Shown here piece after piece: positions 1 to 8,934 of a DNA stretch of 64,000 nt. A model generated the notes under the pieces. The model saw only the letters and a list, made by a program, of their open reading frames with translations, had not been told where the DNA came from and made no database searches. The DNA is taken from assembly GCF_000014685.1 (NCBI RefSeq), contig NC_008321.1:4585001-4649000 (forward strand), written 5' to 3'. Position numbers and translations under genes: made by a program. Source of the DNA: Shewanella sp. MR-4. GTDB taxonomy: Bacteria; Pseudomonadota; Gammaproteobacteria; Enterobacterales; Shewanellaceae. Within the stretch, counting starts at the first letter, position 1. Every line of letters starts with the position of its first letter.

Positions 1-525
1 CACATCATCGGTTAACAAAAAGGTGTCCTTACCAATACCGCGCAGGAAATACGGCCCCGTATTGCCACCGAGGCGAGCGCCTCGTTTCTTTAAGAGTGCC
101 CAAAGCCCGACTATATCCTCGGTCGGCCAGTCGGCAATCAGCTTTGCCAAGCTGCCATGCTCGCGGGTAATATCGTGGATCATCAAGGCATTATCATAAA
201 CCGCTTGGGTTTTCTTAAGGTGACGGATCAGAGTCGCATCCGCGGCGCGAGCTTGGATCTGCTCTGGCGATAACATCAATACTTTTTCGGGTGCAAAATG
301 AAAGAAGGACTGCTCATAGGCAGGCCATTTGTTATCGACCACGCGCCAGACAAAACCACTCTGAAACACCTGGCGGCTCATGGCTGAGAGCAGCCTTGCA
401 TCATCATACTGACGAAGCTCGGCACTGCTAAGGCAGCCGGGTAATAATGCTTCGAGTCCCGCTTTACCGCCCTTACGTTCACTCGCTCTGGCATAGATGG
501 ATGAGAAACTTTCTAACTGGCTCAT
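1..525 (-). CDS. Tag-like DNA-3-methyladenine glycosylase, partial (C-terminus outside window)
   Basis: The reading frame is open from an ATG at 523-525 to the window edge, giving 175 residues, so the C-terminus is missing. The start is supported by a GGGAG ribosome-binding site just upstream on the minus strand. The family excises alkylated adenine from DNA as the first step of base-excision repair in the cytoplasm. What suggests it is a Tag-like middle section: F-x-F-x-P-x-x-V, then DATLIRHLKKTQAVYDNA, which corresponds to the LIRH..K..A...NA pattern of E. coli Tag. The N-terminus (MSQLESFSSIYARASERKGG) is typical of a longer branch without the early cysteines of E. coli Tag. The zinc-binding C-terminal residues cannot be checked because they lie off the window. 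Confidence 0.75.
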   Translation of the reverse strand, partial: MSQLESFSSIYARASERKGGKAGLEALLPGCLSSAELRQYDDARLLSAMSRQVFQSGFVWRVVDNKWPAYEQSFFHFAPEKVLMLSPEQIQARAADATLIRHLKKTQAVYDNALMIHDITREHGSLAKLIADWPTEDIVGLWALLKKRGARLGGNTGPYFLRGIGKDTFLLTDDV

Positions 526-732
526 ACAGCTCCCTTGATTTGTCCGTATTGCGTTGCTTTTATCTGAGCGGTAATAGTACCGAATTTTAGCTTGGGTGGA
601 TCATTCCGTATGGCAAACCACTTTTACGCCAATTCCACTGCTTTTAAGGAAAAATCCCACAGCAAGCGCCTTGATACCGACTAAAGTTAAGACGTAAAGT
701 CAGAAAATGCAGGGGTTGTGAGGTCGACACCT

Positions 733-1380
733 ATGGAGCTTTTTTATCATCCGTTATCACGTTATTCACAGAAGGTGTTAATTGCACTCTATGAAAAACA
801 AGCTAACTTTTACCCGCGGATCACCGATTTGCGTGACCCGCTAACACGTCAGACATTTCAGCAATTCTATCCACCTGGCAAACTCCCGTTACTCAAAACC
901 CATGAAGATCAACTGCTCCCCGAATCCAGCATTATTGTTGAATACCTAGACAAGCATTTTCAAAACGGCACCGAGTTACTGCCCGCCGAACCCGAGCGCA
1001 ATCTCGAGGTGCGCTTATTCGATCGCATCATAGATAACGATATCAATAACCCATTATTTCAATTAGAAAAACTAAAGCATGCCCCCGAAGGCCATGAATT
1101 TGAAATCAAGCAGATAGAAAAGCAGATGTTTGCCCAGTTTCAGCGCTTGGATACCCAACTTAGCCAGAATCACTGGGTGTGCGGCGACAGTTTTACCTTG
1201 GCCGACTGCGCCCTTATCCCCTGTTTAAGCTACAGCTTTGCCCACTTAAACCTATTGGATTTAGATGAATTAGTGCGTTATTGGCAACAGGCGCAGCTTC
1301 GCGGCGCCTGGATGCTGGTTCTTGAAGAGGTGCTACTCGCCGAAATGGAGGAAGATACAGGAATTAGGACCATTCCCTAA
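733..1380 (+). CDS. glutathione S-transferase family protein
   Basis: A 215-residue protein with a thioredoxin-like N-terminal half (MELFYHPLSRYSQKVLIAL) and the PESSIIVEYLD segment that in this family holds the Ser/Glu pair contacting the gamma-glutamyl group. The all-helical C-terminal half includes FTLADCALIPCL, the usual capping-box region. These enzymes conjugate glutathione to electrophiles or act as stringent-starvation-like regulators; the substrate is not evident. I chose ATG 733 rather than the in-frame GTG 718 because GAGG at 720-723 is well spaced for 733 and family alignment starts at MELFYH. It stands alone, convergent with the thioesterase gene, 10 bp from its stop codon. Confidence 0.88.
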   Translation: MELFYHPLSRYSQKVLIALYEKQANFYPRITDLRDPLTRQTFQQFYPPGKLPLLKTHEDQLLPESSIIVEYLDKHFQNGTELLPAEPERNLEVRLFDRIIDNDINNPLFQLEKLKHAPEGHEFEIKQIEKQMFAQFQRLDTQLSQNHWVCGDSFTLADCALIPCLSYSFAHLNLLDLDELVRYWQQAQLRGAWMLVLEEVLLAEMEEDTGIRTIP

Positions 1381-1390
1381 CGCCTACATA

Positions 1391-1921
1391 TTAGAGATTG
1401 CGTTCTTTCTTCAATTGTAAAAACGCTTTCCATTTAATGACTTCTGGCGGCAACTCAGGAGCAGGATCGGTATAACCCGCCTCTTTGACTAACACATCCA
1501 AGGGAACTTGCTTACCTTTACAGACAAACACACCACGCACATGCACTATGCAGTGCAAACCACGTTCACTCACAAAGCGTTGTTCAATATAGAAATATTT
1601 CTCGTCCCAGCCCACGACTTTGGTTTCAATCTCAAACTTTTTTAAGGGCTTGATATCACGGATATAGGTAAATTCGGCGGCGTTAACAATCGGCATCCAC
1701 TTCAATTTGAGGAAACGCTTCAACAGCCCCATTTCGGCCAGCATATAAGTGCGCGCCAGATCCATAAACGCCGGATAACGAGAGTTGGTCAGATGGAAGT
1801 TGATATCGCAATCGCTAGGTAATGCACGGTAAGTAATGCGGCTCGTGCCTAAAAAATCAATCTTACGGCAGTGGCGCGTGCGCCAAAACAACAACCAAAA
1901 CAAACGGAAATACAGATTCAT
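1391..1921 (-). CDS. hotdog-fold acyl-CoA thioesterase family protein
   Basis: A 176-residue protein that begins with a hydrophobic segment (MNLYFRLFWLLFWR). The hotdog signature LPSDCDINFHLTNSRYPAFM follows near residues 35-55; in this family the helix after the Asp-x-Asp-x-Asn-x-H pattern builds the acyl-CoA pocket. It resembles the 4HBT/THEM6 group, probably hydrolysing a CoA thioester near the membrane; the substrate is unknown. The start at 1921 is favoured over an in-frame ATG at 1978 because AGGGCGA sits 7 bp upstream and the extra residues look unlike the family. It lies downstream of prlC on the same strand but beyond a strong terminator, so it may have its own promoter. Confidence 0.8.
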   Translation of the reverse strand: MNLYFRLFWLLFWRTRHCRKIDFLGTSRITYRALPSDCDINFHLTNSRYPAFMDLARTYMLAEMGLLKRFLKLKWMPIVNAAEFTYIRDIKPLKKFEIETKVVGWDEKYFYIEQRFVSERGLHCIVHVRGVFVCKGKQVPLDVLVKEAGYTDPAPELPPEVIKWKAFLQLKKERNL

Positions 1922-1994
1922 ATGCAGTCGCCCTAAAAATAAGAGCCACAGGCTAACAGAGGTCATACCAGAGGGCAAGCGAGATCTAGCTCAC

Positions 1995-2022
1995 AAAAAA
2001 GGCGCCAAATGGCGCCTTTTTT
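1995..2022. terminator. bidirectional Rho-independent terminator
   Basis: A perfect GGCGCC-AAAT-GGCGCC stem is flanked by an A-run on the left and a T-run on the right, so it can stop transcripts in either direction. It lies between the end of prlC (2051) and the start of the thioesterase gene (1921), both on the minus strand. Confidence 0.85.
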
Positions 2023-2050
2023 ATGCTCAAGCTTTCCTATTTAGTGTGGC

Positions 2051-4090
2051 TTAAGCCGCAATCCCAGAGTGGCGCAGCAGCGCATCGATACTCGGCTCGC
2101 GACCCATAAACTGTTTGAACAAGTCCATCGGCTCAGCAGAACCACCCATTTCGAGGATGTTGTGCAGGAAGCTACGGCCAGTATCAGGATTGAAGATGCC
2201 TTCCTCTTCGAAGCGAGAAAACGCATCCGCTGACAGCACTTCGGCCCACTTATAGCTGTAGTAACCCGCGGCATAACCGCCCGCAAAAATATGCGCAAAA
2301 CCATGTTGGAAACGGTTAAATGCGGGCGGAATTAACACGGCCACCTGACGACGGACTTCGTCCAAGGTCTCTTGAATACGCGCCCCTTTAGCTGGGTCAT
2401 ATTCGTGGTGCAGTCTAAAATCGAACAGTGAAAACTCCAACTGGCGCAACATCATCATACCTGATTGAAAGTTTTTCGCCGCTAACATCTTGTCTAGCAT
2501 GGCTTTTGGCAAAGGTTCACCGGTTTCGTAGTGACCGGAGATTTCAGCTAAGGCTTCTTCTTGCCAGCACCAGTTTTCCATAAATTGGCTAGGCAATTCG
2601 ACCGCATCCCAAGGCACACCGTTGATGCCTGATACGCCAGCCACGTCGATTTTGGTCAGCATATGGTGAATACCATGGCCAAATTCATGGAACAGCGTCG
2701 TCACTTCATCGTGGGTAAAGAGTGCTGGTTTGCCATCAACTGGACCATTGAAGTTACACGTGAGATAAGCCACGGGCTTTTGTAGACCATGGGGCGTGTT
2801 ACGACGCACGCGGCAATCATCCATCCAAGCGCCGCCGCGTTTGCCCGTGCGGGCGTATAAGTCTAAATAGAAGCTGCCTCTGTGCTCGCCCGTTTCGTCG
2901 AAAATATCGAAGAAACGCACGTCTTTATGCCAGCGGTCGAACTCAGTTTGCTCGACAATCTTTAAACCAAATAGGCGCGAGACGGTGTAAAACAAGCCAG
3001 ATAGCACTTTATCTTCAGGGAAGTACGGGCGCAGTAACTCTTGAGAAATCTCATACTTATGTTGCTGTAACTTCTCGGCATAGAAACTCAAATCCCAAGA
3101 CGCCATTTCGCTCACGCCATACTGCTCCAGTGCAAAGGCTTTAAGCTCGGCTAATTCGGCCTTAGCTTGATCCTTAGAGCGCAGCGCTAATTCATTTAAG
3201 AAGGCCATCACTTGAGCTGGAGTTTCGGCCATTTTCGTCGCGAGGGATTTTTCGGCAAAACTATCAAAGCCTAACAACTGTGCCAGCTCGTGGCGCAGCG
3301 CGAGGATTTCATCCATCAAGGGACCATTATCAAATTCACCCGCGTTTGGACCTTGATCCGAGGCGCGCGTCACGAAGGCGCGGTAACACTCTTCACGTAA
3401 ACTACGGTTTTCGCTGTAAGTCATCACGGGTAAATAGGAAGGGAAATCTAAGGTAAATAACCAACCTTCTTGTTCGCGAGCCTCGGCCATCGCTTTTGCG
3501 GCCGCCTTAGCTGAATCGGGTAAACCAGCTAATTCTGCCTCGTCGGTAATTAACTTAGTCCAAGCTTGAGTCGCATCGAGCAGTTGATTCGAAAAGCCGC
3601 TCGTCAGCTCGGATAGGCGTTTAACGATTTCGCCATAACGCACTTTTTGCCCATCATCTAAGCCGATACCCGAGAGCTCGAAGTCCCGTAAGCTGTGCTC
3701 AATCACCATCTGTTGTGCTTGGCTTAATTGGTCAAACTCTGCCGATGCACGCAGCGATTTATAGGCCTGATACAACCCTTGGTGTTGGCCCACATAGGTG
3801 CCGTATTCGGATAACAGTGGCAAACAAGCATCATGGGCGGCGCGCCATTCATCTGTGCTCACCACTGAGTTCATATGGGACACGGGCGACCAGATCTGGC
3901 TTAACTCGTCGTCCACTTGCTCGAGCGGGGCAACCAAGTTATCCCAGGTAAACGGCCCTGAGTTTTGCAGCACTTCATCAATCTTGGCACGACACTGAGC
4001 AATGGCCTGCTCAACGGCAACTTGAATATGTTCAGGTTTAATCTGTGAAAAAAGCGGTAATTTTGCGCCGTTAAGCAAAGGGTTGCTCAT
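2051..4090 (-). CDS. prlC: oligopeptidase A (M3 zinc metallopeptidase)
   Basis: A 679-residue cytosolic endopeptidase, essentially the same length as E. coli OpdA/PrlC (680). The M3 zinc motif HEFGHGIHH is at residues 468-476, with the third ligand region ELPSQFMENW about 28 residues later, and the C-terminal FNRFQHGFAHIFAGGYAAGYYSYKW section (quoted in part: AGGYAAGYYSYKW) supplies the substrate-binding tyrosines. The family degrades short peptides and free signal peptides. The start ATG at 4090 is preceded by GAGGAACC. A sigma-32-like promoter lies at 4122-4149, matching the known heat-shock control of the E. coli gene. Identification is firm from length and motifs. Confidence 0.97.
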   Translation of the reverse strand: MSNPLLNGAKLPLFSQIKPEHIQVAVEQAIAQCRAKIDEVLQNSGPFTWDNLVAPLEQVDDELSQIWSPVSHMNSVVSTDEWRAAHDACLPLLSEYGTYVGQHQGLYQAYKSLRASAEFDQLSQAQQMVIEHSLRDFELSGIGLDDGQKVRYGEIVKRLSELTSGFSNQLLDATQAWTKLITDEAELAGLPDSAKAAAKAMAEAREQEGWLFTLDFPSYLPVMTYSENRSLREECYRAFVTRASDQGPNAGEFDNGPLMDEILALRHELAQLLGFDSFAEKSLATKMAETPAQVMAFLNELALRSKDQAKAELAELKAFALEQYGVSEMASWDLSFYAEKLQQHKYEISQELLRPYFPEDKVLSGLFYTVSRLFGLKIVEQTEFDRWHKDVRFFDIFDETGEHRGSFYLDLYARTGKRGGAWMDDCRVRRNTPHGLQKPVAYLTCNFNGPVDGKPALFTHDEVTTLFHEFGHGIHHMLTKIDVAGVSGINGVPWDAVELPSQFMENWCWQEEALAEISGHYETGEPLPKAMLDKMLAAKNFQSGMMMLRQLEFSLFDFRLHHEYDPAKGARIQETLDEVRRQVAVLIPPAFNRFQHGFAHIFAGGYAAGYYSYKWAEVLSADAFSRFEEEGIFNPDTGRSFLHNILEMGGSAEPMDLFKQFMGREPSIDALLRHSGIAA

Positions 4091-4121
4091 AATGGTTCCT
4101 CGACAATCTGTGTAGCTAATA

Positions 4122-4149
4122 AATAAGGGCTTATCTTCTATTTATCAAG
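4122..4149 (-). promoter_or_regulatory. sigma-32 (heat-shock) type promoter for prlC
   Basis: On the minus strand CTTGATA (4149-4143) is followed after exactly 13 bp by CCCTTATT (4129-4122). The sigma-32 consensus is CTTGAAA with 11-16 bp to CCCCATNT. The start codon of prlC is about 32 bp further on. That prlC is heat-inducible in E. coli supports the reading, but the site is judged by eye only. Confidence 0.55.
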
Positions 4150-4353
4150 GCGAGAAAACCGATTGCAACCTTCGTCTCTGTGCCTAACGTCATTAAGCGA
4201 ATAAAAAAGCGACTCAGTTCACAATTAAGATTTACACCAAATTTACTTATTCAATGTTGACGAGTTGATCGCAAATCAAATCCATTCTCATTAACGATCA
4301 TGTTCCACTGTATTAGAATATCGCCATACTTTGCATCTAGATCAGATTTCGAT

Positions 4354-5136
4354 ATGGCCGCTCTAAACCCCTTCATCTTAAGCACCTTAAGTGTCCTTAG
4401 CTTAACCTGTGTAAGCAACGGCTGGGCGAATGAAAACTTAGTGCAAACCGAAGGCGTAAGTAGCGGCGTATTACCCACATCGACAGCAGAATGGGCAATT
4501 AACTTAGATTTAGGCTGGGACAGCAAGTATGTTTCGCAAGGGCGTAATAACTTGGAGCATGGCGGTATCTATTGGATGAATGCCAGCGTTGAGTACGGCA
4601 ACCTGACAACCTACGCCCTTGTCGGGCGCGGCGATAGTCAGGCTTATACCGAGTGGAACATTGGCCTAGAATACGCATTACACCTCAGTGAAGATATTGA
4701 AGCACATGTGGGCTATCAACGGATTGAAGGCTATAGCAATAGCCGCTGTCAAGATAACGAACTGTTTGCCGAGCTGGCTTACAATGCCGTGACCTGGTTG
4801 GTGCCTTCGGCGAGTTATGTATATTCCACCGAGGCGGCAGGCTATTTTATCGAACTGAGTCTACACAGCTATTGGCAACTTAGCGAACGCTTCATCCTCG
4901 CCCCTTACATTACCCAAGGGCTTGATTTTAAATATCGAACAGAAGATCACAATGGCCGCAATCATCTGCAATTTGGTTTAGAGGCCAATTATGATCTGGC
5001 CGATAATATGAGTCTCGGTGGCCATATTAGCCACAGCATAGCTCAGGCGGATATTGAGCAAGAAGCCACTGCCAATGGCGACTTTAGCTCGCAGGATCAA
5101 ACCTATGCGGGTATCCACTTCAATATCAGCTTCTAA
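4354..5136 (+). CDS. putative outer-membrane beta-barrel protein, function unknown
   Basis: A 260-residue exported protein. The first 25 residues form a signal peptide (MAALNPFILSTLSVLSLTC, cleavage probably after NGWA). The rest alternates short amphipathic strands (LDLGWDSKYVSQGRNN, ATYALVGRG-like segments) and ends in Phe after a strand (GIHFNISF), the usual outer-membrane-protein ending. The opening after the signal peptide resembles the proteobacterial TIGR02001-type beta-barrel family, but I am not certain. An in-frame ATG at 4300 would add 18 residues before the signal peptide; neither start has a clear ribosome-binding site, so 4354 was chosen from the signal peptide. It stands alone and divergent from prlC. 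Confidence 0.7.
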   Translation: MAALNPFILSTLSVLSLTCVSNGWANENLVQTEGVSSGVLPTSTAEWAINLDLGWDSKYVSQGRNNLEHGGIYWMNASVEYGNLTTYALVGRGDSQAYTEWNIGLEYALHLSEDIEAHVGYQRIEGYSNSRCQDNELFAELAYNAVTWLVPSASYVYSTEAAGYFIELSLHSYWQLSERFILAPYITQGLDFKYRTEDHNGRNHLQFGLEANYDLADNMSLGGHISHSIAQADIEQEATANGDFSSQDQTYAGIHFNISF

Positions 5137-5237
5137 GCGTTACTCGACCTAACTCCCCCTCGGCTTGGCAAACCAATCCCGCCCTAACTACACTCAAGGT
5201 GTCGATGGAACGACCTTAATTTGCCGAGGAACAGGGA

Positions 5238-5768
5238 ATGTTAACGCATCATTTAAATCGGTCATCTAACGCCTTTATCTTATTATTATTTTGCTGTTTA
5301 CCGTCTACTGGCGCCGCACGAGAGCCTGTGCTGACACCAGAATATGGCTTAGAAACCTTACCCCAAAACCCGCCCAGCGAACCTCTGCCGCTTGGAACCC
5401 TGCTAGACAGTGAGGGAAAACCACTTGCCATCCCTGCAGAACAAAGCGCCTTGGAGTATTCGCCGTCCACAGTCCATGTGGATGAGGCAAAGACCAAGCA
5501 AGCGACCAAATCGACCACCGCGAAAAAGAAAAAGCCGAGCCGCAAACAACAACTCGCCAGCCGAGAGAGAGTCGCTAACGACCCCAGTTGTCGCTGGCTT
5601 AACGCCCGCATGTCACAACTCGAAACCCAGATCGGCAAGCGGCCAGACAAAGCCGCTCGCTATCAGATAGACGAGCTCAGTGCCCGTCAGCAGGAATGGC
5701 AATGCCTCAAATGCGGCGCCGAAGGACCAAACCAAGACGATCACTATCGCTGCCAATATCGCCGTTAA
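5238..5768 (+). CDS. exported hypothetical protein with Lys-rich linker and C-terminal cysteines
   Basis: A 176-residue protein preceded by a good GAGGAACAGGG ribosome-binding site. It starts with a signal peptide (hydrophobic FILLLFCCLPSTGAA, cleavage probably after GAA). A proline-rich part follows, then a very basic stretch near residues 90-110 (KQATKSTTAKKKKPSRKQQ), and a C-terminal part with four or so cysteines (C-R-W near 116, then CLKCGAE and CQYRR). The last segment suggests disulfides or a small metal site in the periplasm. I do not recognise the family. It lies between a beta-barrel protein and gor, with no sign of an operon. Confidence 0.6.
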   Translation: MLTHHLNRSSNAFILLLFCCLPSTGAAREPVLTPEYGLETLPQNPPSEPLPLGTLLDSEGKPLAIPAEQSALEYSPSTVHVDEAKTKQATKSTTAKKKKPSRKQQLASRERVANDPSCRWLNARMSQLETQIGKRPDKAARYQIDELSARQQEWQCLKCGAEGPNQDDHYRCQYRR

Positions 5769-5935
5769 GCTTGAGCTAACCGCTCATAGTTAAAGTGAGT
5801 GCTTTGCTGAGATTTTTTGCGGCAAAACAAGGTCTATACCAAAGCAACCTAATGGGCTGGTCTGCAAACCCATTCCAACCTACAATGACCTTCTGCTATT
5901 AAGCACCTCATTCTTAGAGTTAGACGGAGAAACTC

Positions 5936-7291
5936 ATGGCTCAACATTTTGACTATATCTGCCTAGGCGCAGGCAGCGGCGGTATCGCCTCAGCTAACCG
6001 AGCTGCCATGCGTGGCGCTAAAGTTCTACTCATCGAAGCGAAACATGTTGGCGGCACCTGCGTAAACGTGGGCTGCGTACCCAAAAAAGTCATGTGGTAT
6101 GGCGCACATATCGCCGAAGCCATGCACCTCTACGCCAAAGATTATGGATTTGATGTTTCAGTCAACAAATTCGACTGGAACACCTTAGTGAACAGCCGCG
6201 AAGCCTATATCGGTCGTATCCACGAGGCCTACGGTCGCGGCTTTACCAACAACAAAGTCACCCTGCTCAATGGTTATGGCCGTTTCGTTAATGGCAACAC
6301 GATTGAAGTGAATGGCGAGCACTACACGGCTGACCATATCCTGATCGCCACCGGCGGCGCGCCAACTATTCCAAACATTCCTGGTGCGGAATACGGTATT
6401 GATTCCGATGGTTTCTTCGCCCTGCGCGAACAACCTAAACGTGTCGCTGTCGTCGGCGCTGGCTATATCGCCGTCGAAGTCGCGGGCGTGTTACACGCAC
6501 TTGGCAGTGAAACTCACCTGTTTGTGCGTAAACATGCGCCGCTGCGTAATTTCGATCCTATGCTGATCGATGCCCTCGTCGACGCCATGAAGACCGAAGG
6601 CCCAACCCTGCACACCAACAGCGTTCCTCAATCTGTGGTCAAAAATGCCGACGACAGCCTGACTCTGCACCTCGAAAATGGCGAAAGCATGACCGTTGAT
6701 TGCCTGATTTGGGCCATTGGCCGCTCACCCGCAACGGGCAATATCGGCTTAGAAAACACCGATGTGCAACTCGATAGCAAAGGCTATGTGATTACCGACG
6801 CACAGCAAAATACCACCCACAAAGGCATTTATTGCGTGGGCGATATTATGGCGGGCGGCGTGGAGCTGACTCCAGTTGCGGTTAAAGCGGGTCGCTTACT
6901 CTCTGAGCGCCTATTCAACGGCATGAGCGACGCCAAAATGGATTACAGCCAAATCCCAACTGTGGTCTTCAGCCATCCACCGATTGGCACTATGGGATTA
7001 ACCGAGCCAGAAGCCCGCGCGCAATATGGTGATGATAATGTGAAGGTTTACACCTCAAGCTTTACCTCCATGTATACCGCCGTCACTAGCCACCGCCAAG
7101 CCTGTAAGATGAAACTGGTCTGTGCAGGTAAAGAAGAGAAAGTCGTTGGTATTCATGGTATTGGTTTTGGTATGGACGAAATTCTCCAAGGGTTTGGTGT
7201 CGCAATGAAAATGGGCGCCACCAAAGCCGATTTCGATGCCGTTGTCGCCATCCACCCCACTGGGGCTGAGGAATTTGTTACGATGCGATAA
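5936..7291 (+). CDS. gor: glutathione-disulfide reductase
   Basis: A 451-residue FAD flavoenzyme that reduces GSSG with NADPH in the cytoplasm and keeps the glutathione pool reduced. The FAD-binding GAGSGG is at residues 11-16, and the redox disulfide Cys42/Cys47 sits in GGTCVNVGCVPKK, the same numbering as E. coli Gor. The NADPH Rossmann motif GAGYIAVE is followed by the arginines of VRKHAPLR that bind the 2'-phosphate. The C-terminal HPTGAEEFVTMR supplies the catalytic His/Glu pair of the partner subunit. The start ATG follows GACGGAGAAACTC. It is a single-gene unit closed by the terminator at 7313. Confidence 0.98.
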   Translation: MAQHFDYICLGAGSGGIASANRAAMRGAKVLLIEAKHVGGTCVNVGCVPKKVMWYGAHIAEAMHLYAKDYGFDVSVNKFDWNTLVNSREAYIGRIHEAYGRGFTNNKVTLLNGYGRFVNGNTIEVNGEHYTADHILIATGGAPTIPNIPGAEYGIDSDGFFALREQPKRVAVVGAGYIAVEVAGVLHALGSETHLFVRKHAPLRNFDPMLIDALVDAMKTEGPTLHTNSVPQSVVKNADDSLTLHLENGESMTVDCLIWAIGRSPATGNIGLENTDVQLDSKGYVITDAQQNTTHKGIYCVGDIMAGGVELTPVAVKAGRLLSERLFNGMSDAKMDYSQIPTVVFSHPPIGTMGLTEPEARAQYGDDNVKVYTSSFTSMYTAVTSHRQACKMKLVCAGKEEKVVGIHGIGFGMDEILQGFGVAMKMGATKADFDAVVAIHPTGAEEFVTMR

Positions 7292-7312
7292 GTATCGCAA
7301 ATTCAAAAGCTT

Positions 7313-7338
7313 AAAGGCCAGAATTGTCTGGCCTTTTT
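7313..7338 (+). terminator. Rho-independent terminator of gor
   Basis: GGCCAGA-ATTG-TCTGGCC forms a 7-bp stem with a 4-nt loop, preceded by AAA and followed by a run of six T. It begins about 20 bp after the gor stop codon. Confidence 0.85.
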
Positions 7339-7656
7339 TATTACTCAGTCGTTTAGGCTTCAATAGAAATCGCTGCCAGACAACCTCTCTCAAACGCCAT
7401 CACACCGCGAATCAGCCGCCTAAGTAAATACTTTTGCCACAACCCCATGCTTAGGGTAGTTTAGCTAGTGGTGATTTTTTGTCCCATAAGGGCAGATATT
7501 CTCTGCTAAGTGACGGGACTAAAAAACCAATAGGGCCCCCACATTGCATAGGGTGACGCAAATGATCTCGGCTGCGAATCGAAACATATCTCCGTATCTC
7601 ATGCCTCACCTCTTGCGCATTCTTGGCCACAAGCTCAATAAAATAAAGAGATTAAT
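7339..7656. other. intergenic region, nothing recognised
   Basis: About 320 bp between the gor terminator and the next start codon. No convincing open reading frame, repeat, RNA fold or transcription-factor site was found. The only functional element assigned is AAAGAGA at about 7646-7652, the ribosome-binding site of the downstream gene. Confidence 0.4.
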
Positions 7657-8478
7657 ATGAGAGCATGTTATTCATTTATCGCAGGTATCGCCCTGCTGCC
7701 CCTATACACAGCGCACGCGGCCGACAGTGACAATACACCTGTCGTGAAACCTGAAAAACAGCCTCAGGATATGTCCGATCCGCTTGCGATTTATACTCAA
7801 GCGGGCTTTGGCGTAACAGATAAAGGCCTCAATTTTAAAGTGGGCCAAGCCTATGATACGGGAGAAGAAAACAAAGCCGGGATGAATGTCATCGAAGTGA
7901 AGGGGATCTTTGGCGATACCCTAGGCTGGCGAGGTGAAGGCGCCGCCTCAGACTCTGTCGACTCTTTTCGATTTCGTAACTTTACCGCTAATGTCACCAA
8001 TGGCCGAGCCGCCCAAATTGATATCAGCTATAGCCTTAACCCTAACTTCGTCGCTCAAGAGAGTGCCGATCTGTCCTATAGCTTCATCCAAGCCTTACCA
8101 CCGATGGGGCGATTCAGCCTCTATCCACTGGTTGGCGCAGGAGTGTCTATTGGTAACGACGCCCTCGAGGATGATGGTTCCATCGACAGTGGTTACTCCA
8201 TCATGGGCGTTTACGGCCTAGTGGGAATGTATAGCAAGCTCAAAATCACCGACAAAATCTGGTTGAATTACAATCCCTTTTGGCTGACGACTATTTCGGG
8301 CTCTGACAATTACACCGACAACTATTATGGCTTAGGCAATAGCCATATTTTGACCCACGAGCTAGCACTCAGTTACCAAATCAACCCGCGAATGAACCTG
8401 CGCTACTTTGCCAACTTTAATGAAAACGTTAGCTTTATGGACGGTGATCATAGGATAGAGTTTAACTACCAGCTCTAG
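7657..8478 (+). CDS. putative outer-membrane beta-barrel protein, function unknown
   Basis: A 273-residue exported protein with a signal peptide (FIAGIALLPLYTAHA, cleavage probably after AHA at residue 21). The mature part has repeated strand-like segments (SDLSYSFIQALPPMGRFSLY, IMGVYGLVGMYSKLKI) and ends in ...RIEFNYQL, suggesting a beta-barrel. The ribosome-binding site AAAGAGA is 6 bp upstream. No catalytic motif is visible and I do not recognise the family. It is flanked by gor and the proline operon, both with their own signals, so it is probably monocistronic. Confidence 0.65.
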   Translation: MRACYSFIAGIALLPLYTAHAADSDNTPVVKPEKQPQDMSDPLAIYTQAGFGVTDKGLNFKVGQAYDTGEENKAGMNVIEVKGIFGDTLGWRGEGAASDSVDSFRFRNFTANVTNGRAAQIDISYSLNPNFVAQESADLSYSFIQALPPMGRFSLYPLVGAGVSIGNDALEDDGSIDSGYSIMGVYGLVGMYSKLKITDKIWLNYNPFWLTTISGSDNYTDNYYGLGNSHILTHELALSYQINPRMNLRYFANFNENVSFMDGDHRIEFNYQL

Positions 8479-8754
8479 TAAACCCGCCCTGTAAACCATC
8501 CCCCAGTCGTTTGATGAAGAAGCCCAGTCGATAGGGTTTCTTCCTCTTTCGGCCACGGCCTTTCTCGCACTAAACCCTCAATTGTAAACGCAAAAATTAC
8601 TATCAACTCAAACTATAAAAGTCAGTCAAAAGCGCCAATTCGCCCCATTAAATTGTGATTTAGGCGGGAAAATTAGATTTATTTATGTTACGGTAATTAG
8701 AGTACTAACTAAATCACACTCTCATTTTTGTTTGAGAAAAATCAAGGAGGCATT

Positions 8755-8931
8755 ATGTCAGCTAAGCATGCTACAGATGAAAACCCAATCTCACAGACAG
8801 CTCGTTCCACTCGGGAACGACTCACCGCATCACTACAATATTTCTGCCTGTTCGCCATTCTAAGTACCTATCTCTTTGTCATTTTGAAACCGAGCTTCAT
8901 TCAAAATAACAAAGCGTTAGGAGGAAAATAA
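8755..8931 (+). CDS. 58-residue single-pass membrane peptide upstream of putP
   Basis: The start ATG 8755 has a very strong AAGGAGGC site 7 bp upstream, clearly better than the in-frame start at 8728. The peptide has a polar N-terminus with Arg residues (STRERLTAS) and one membrane span (LQYFCLFAILSTYLFVILKP). It ends 3 bp before putP, whose own AGGAGGAAA site overlaps its last codons, so the two are almost certainly co-transcribed and perhaps translationally coupled. Some sodium/solute symporters have small membrane partners; whether this is one for PutP is inference. I do not recognise a named family. Confidence 0.75.
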   Translation: MSAKHATDENPISQTARSTRERLTASLQYFCLFAILSTYLFVILKPSFIQNNKALGGK

Positions 8932-8934
8932 TCG

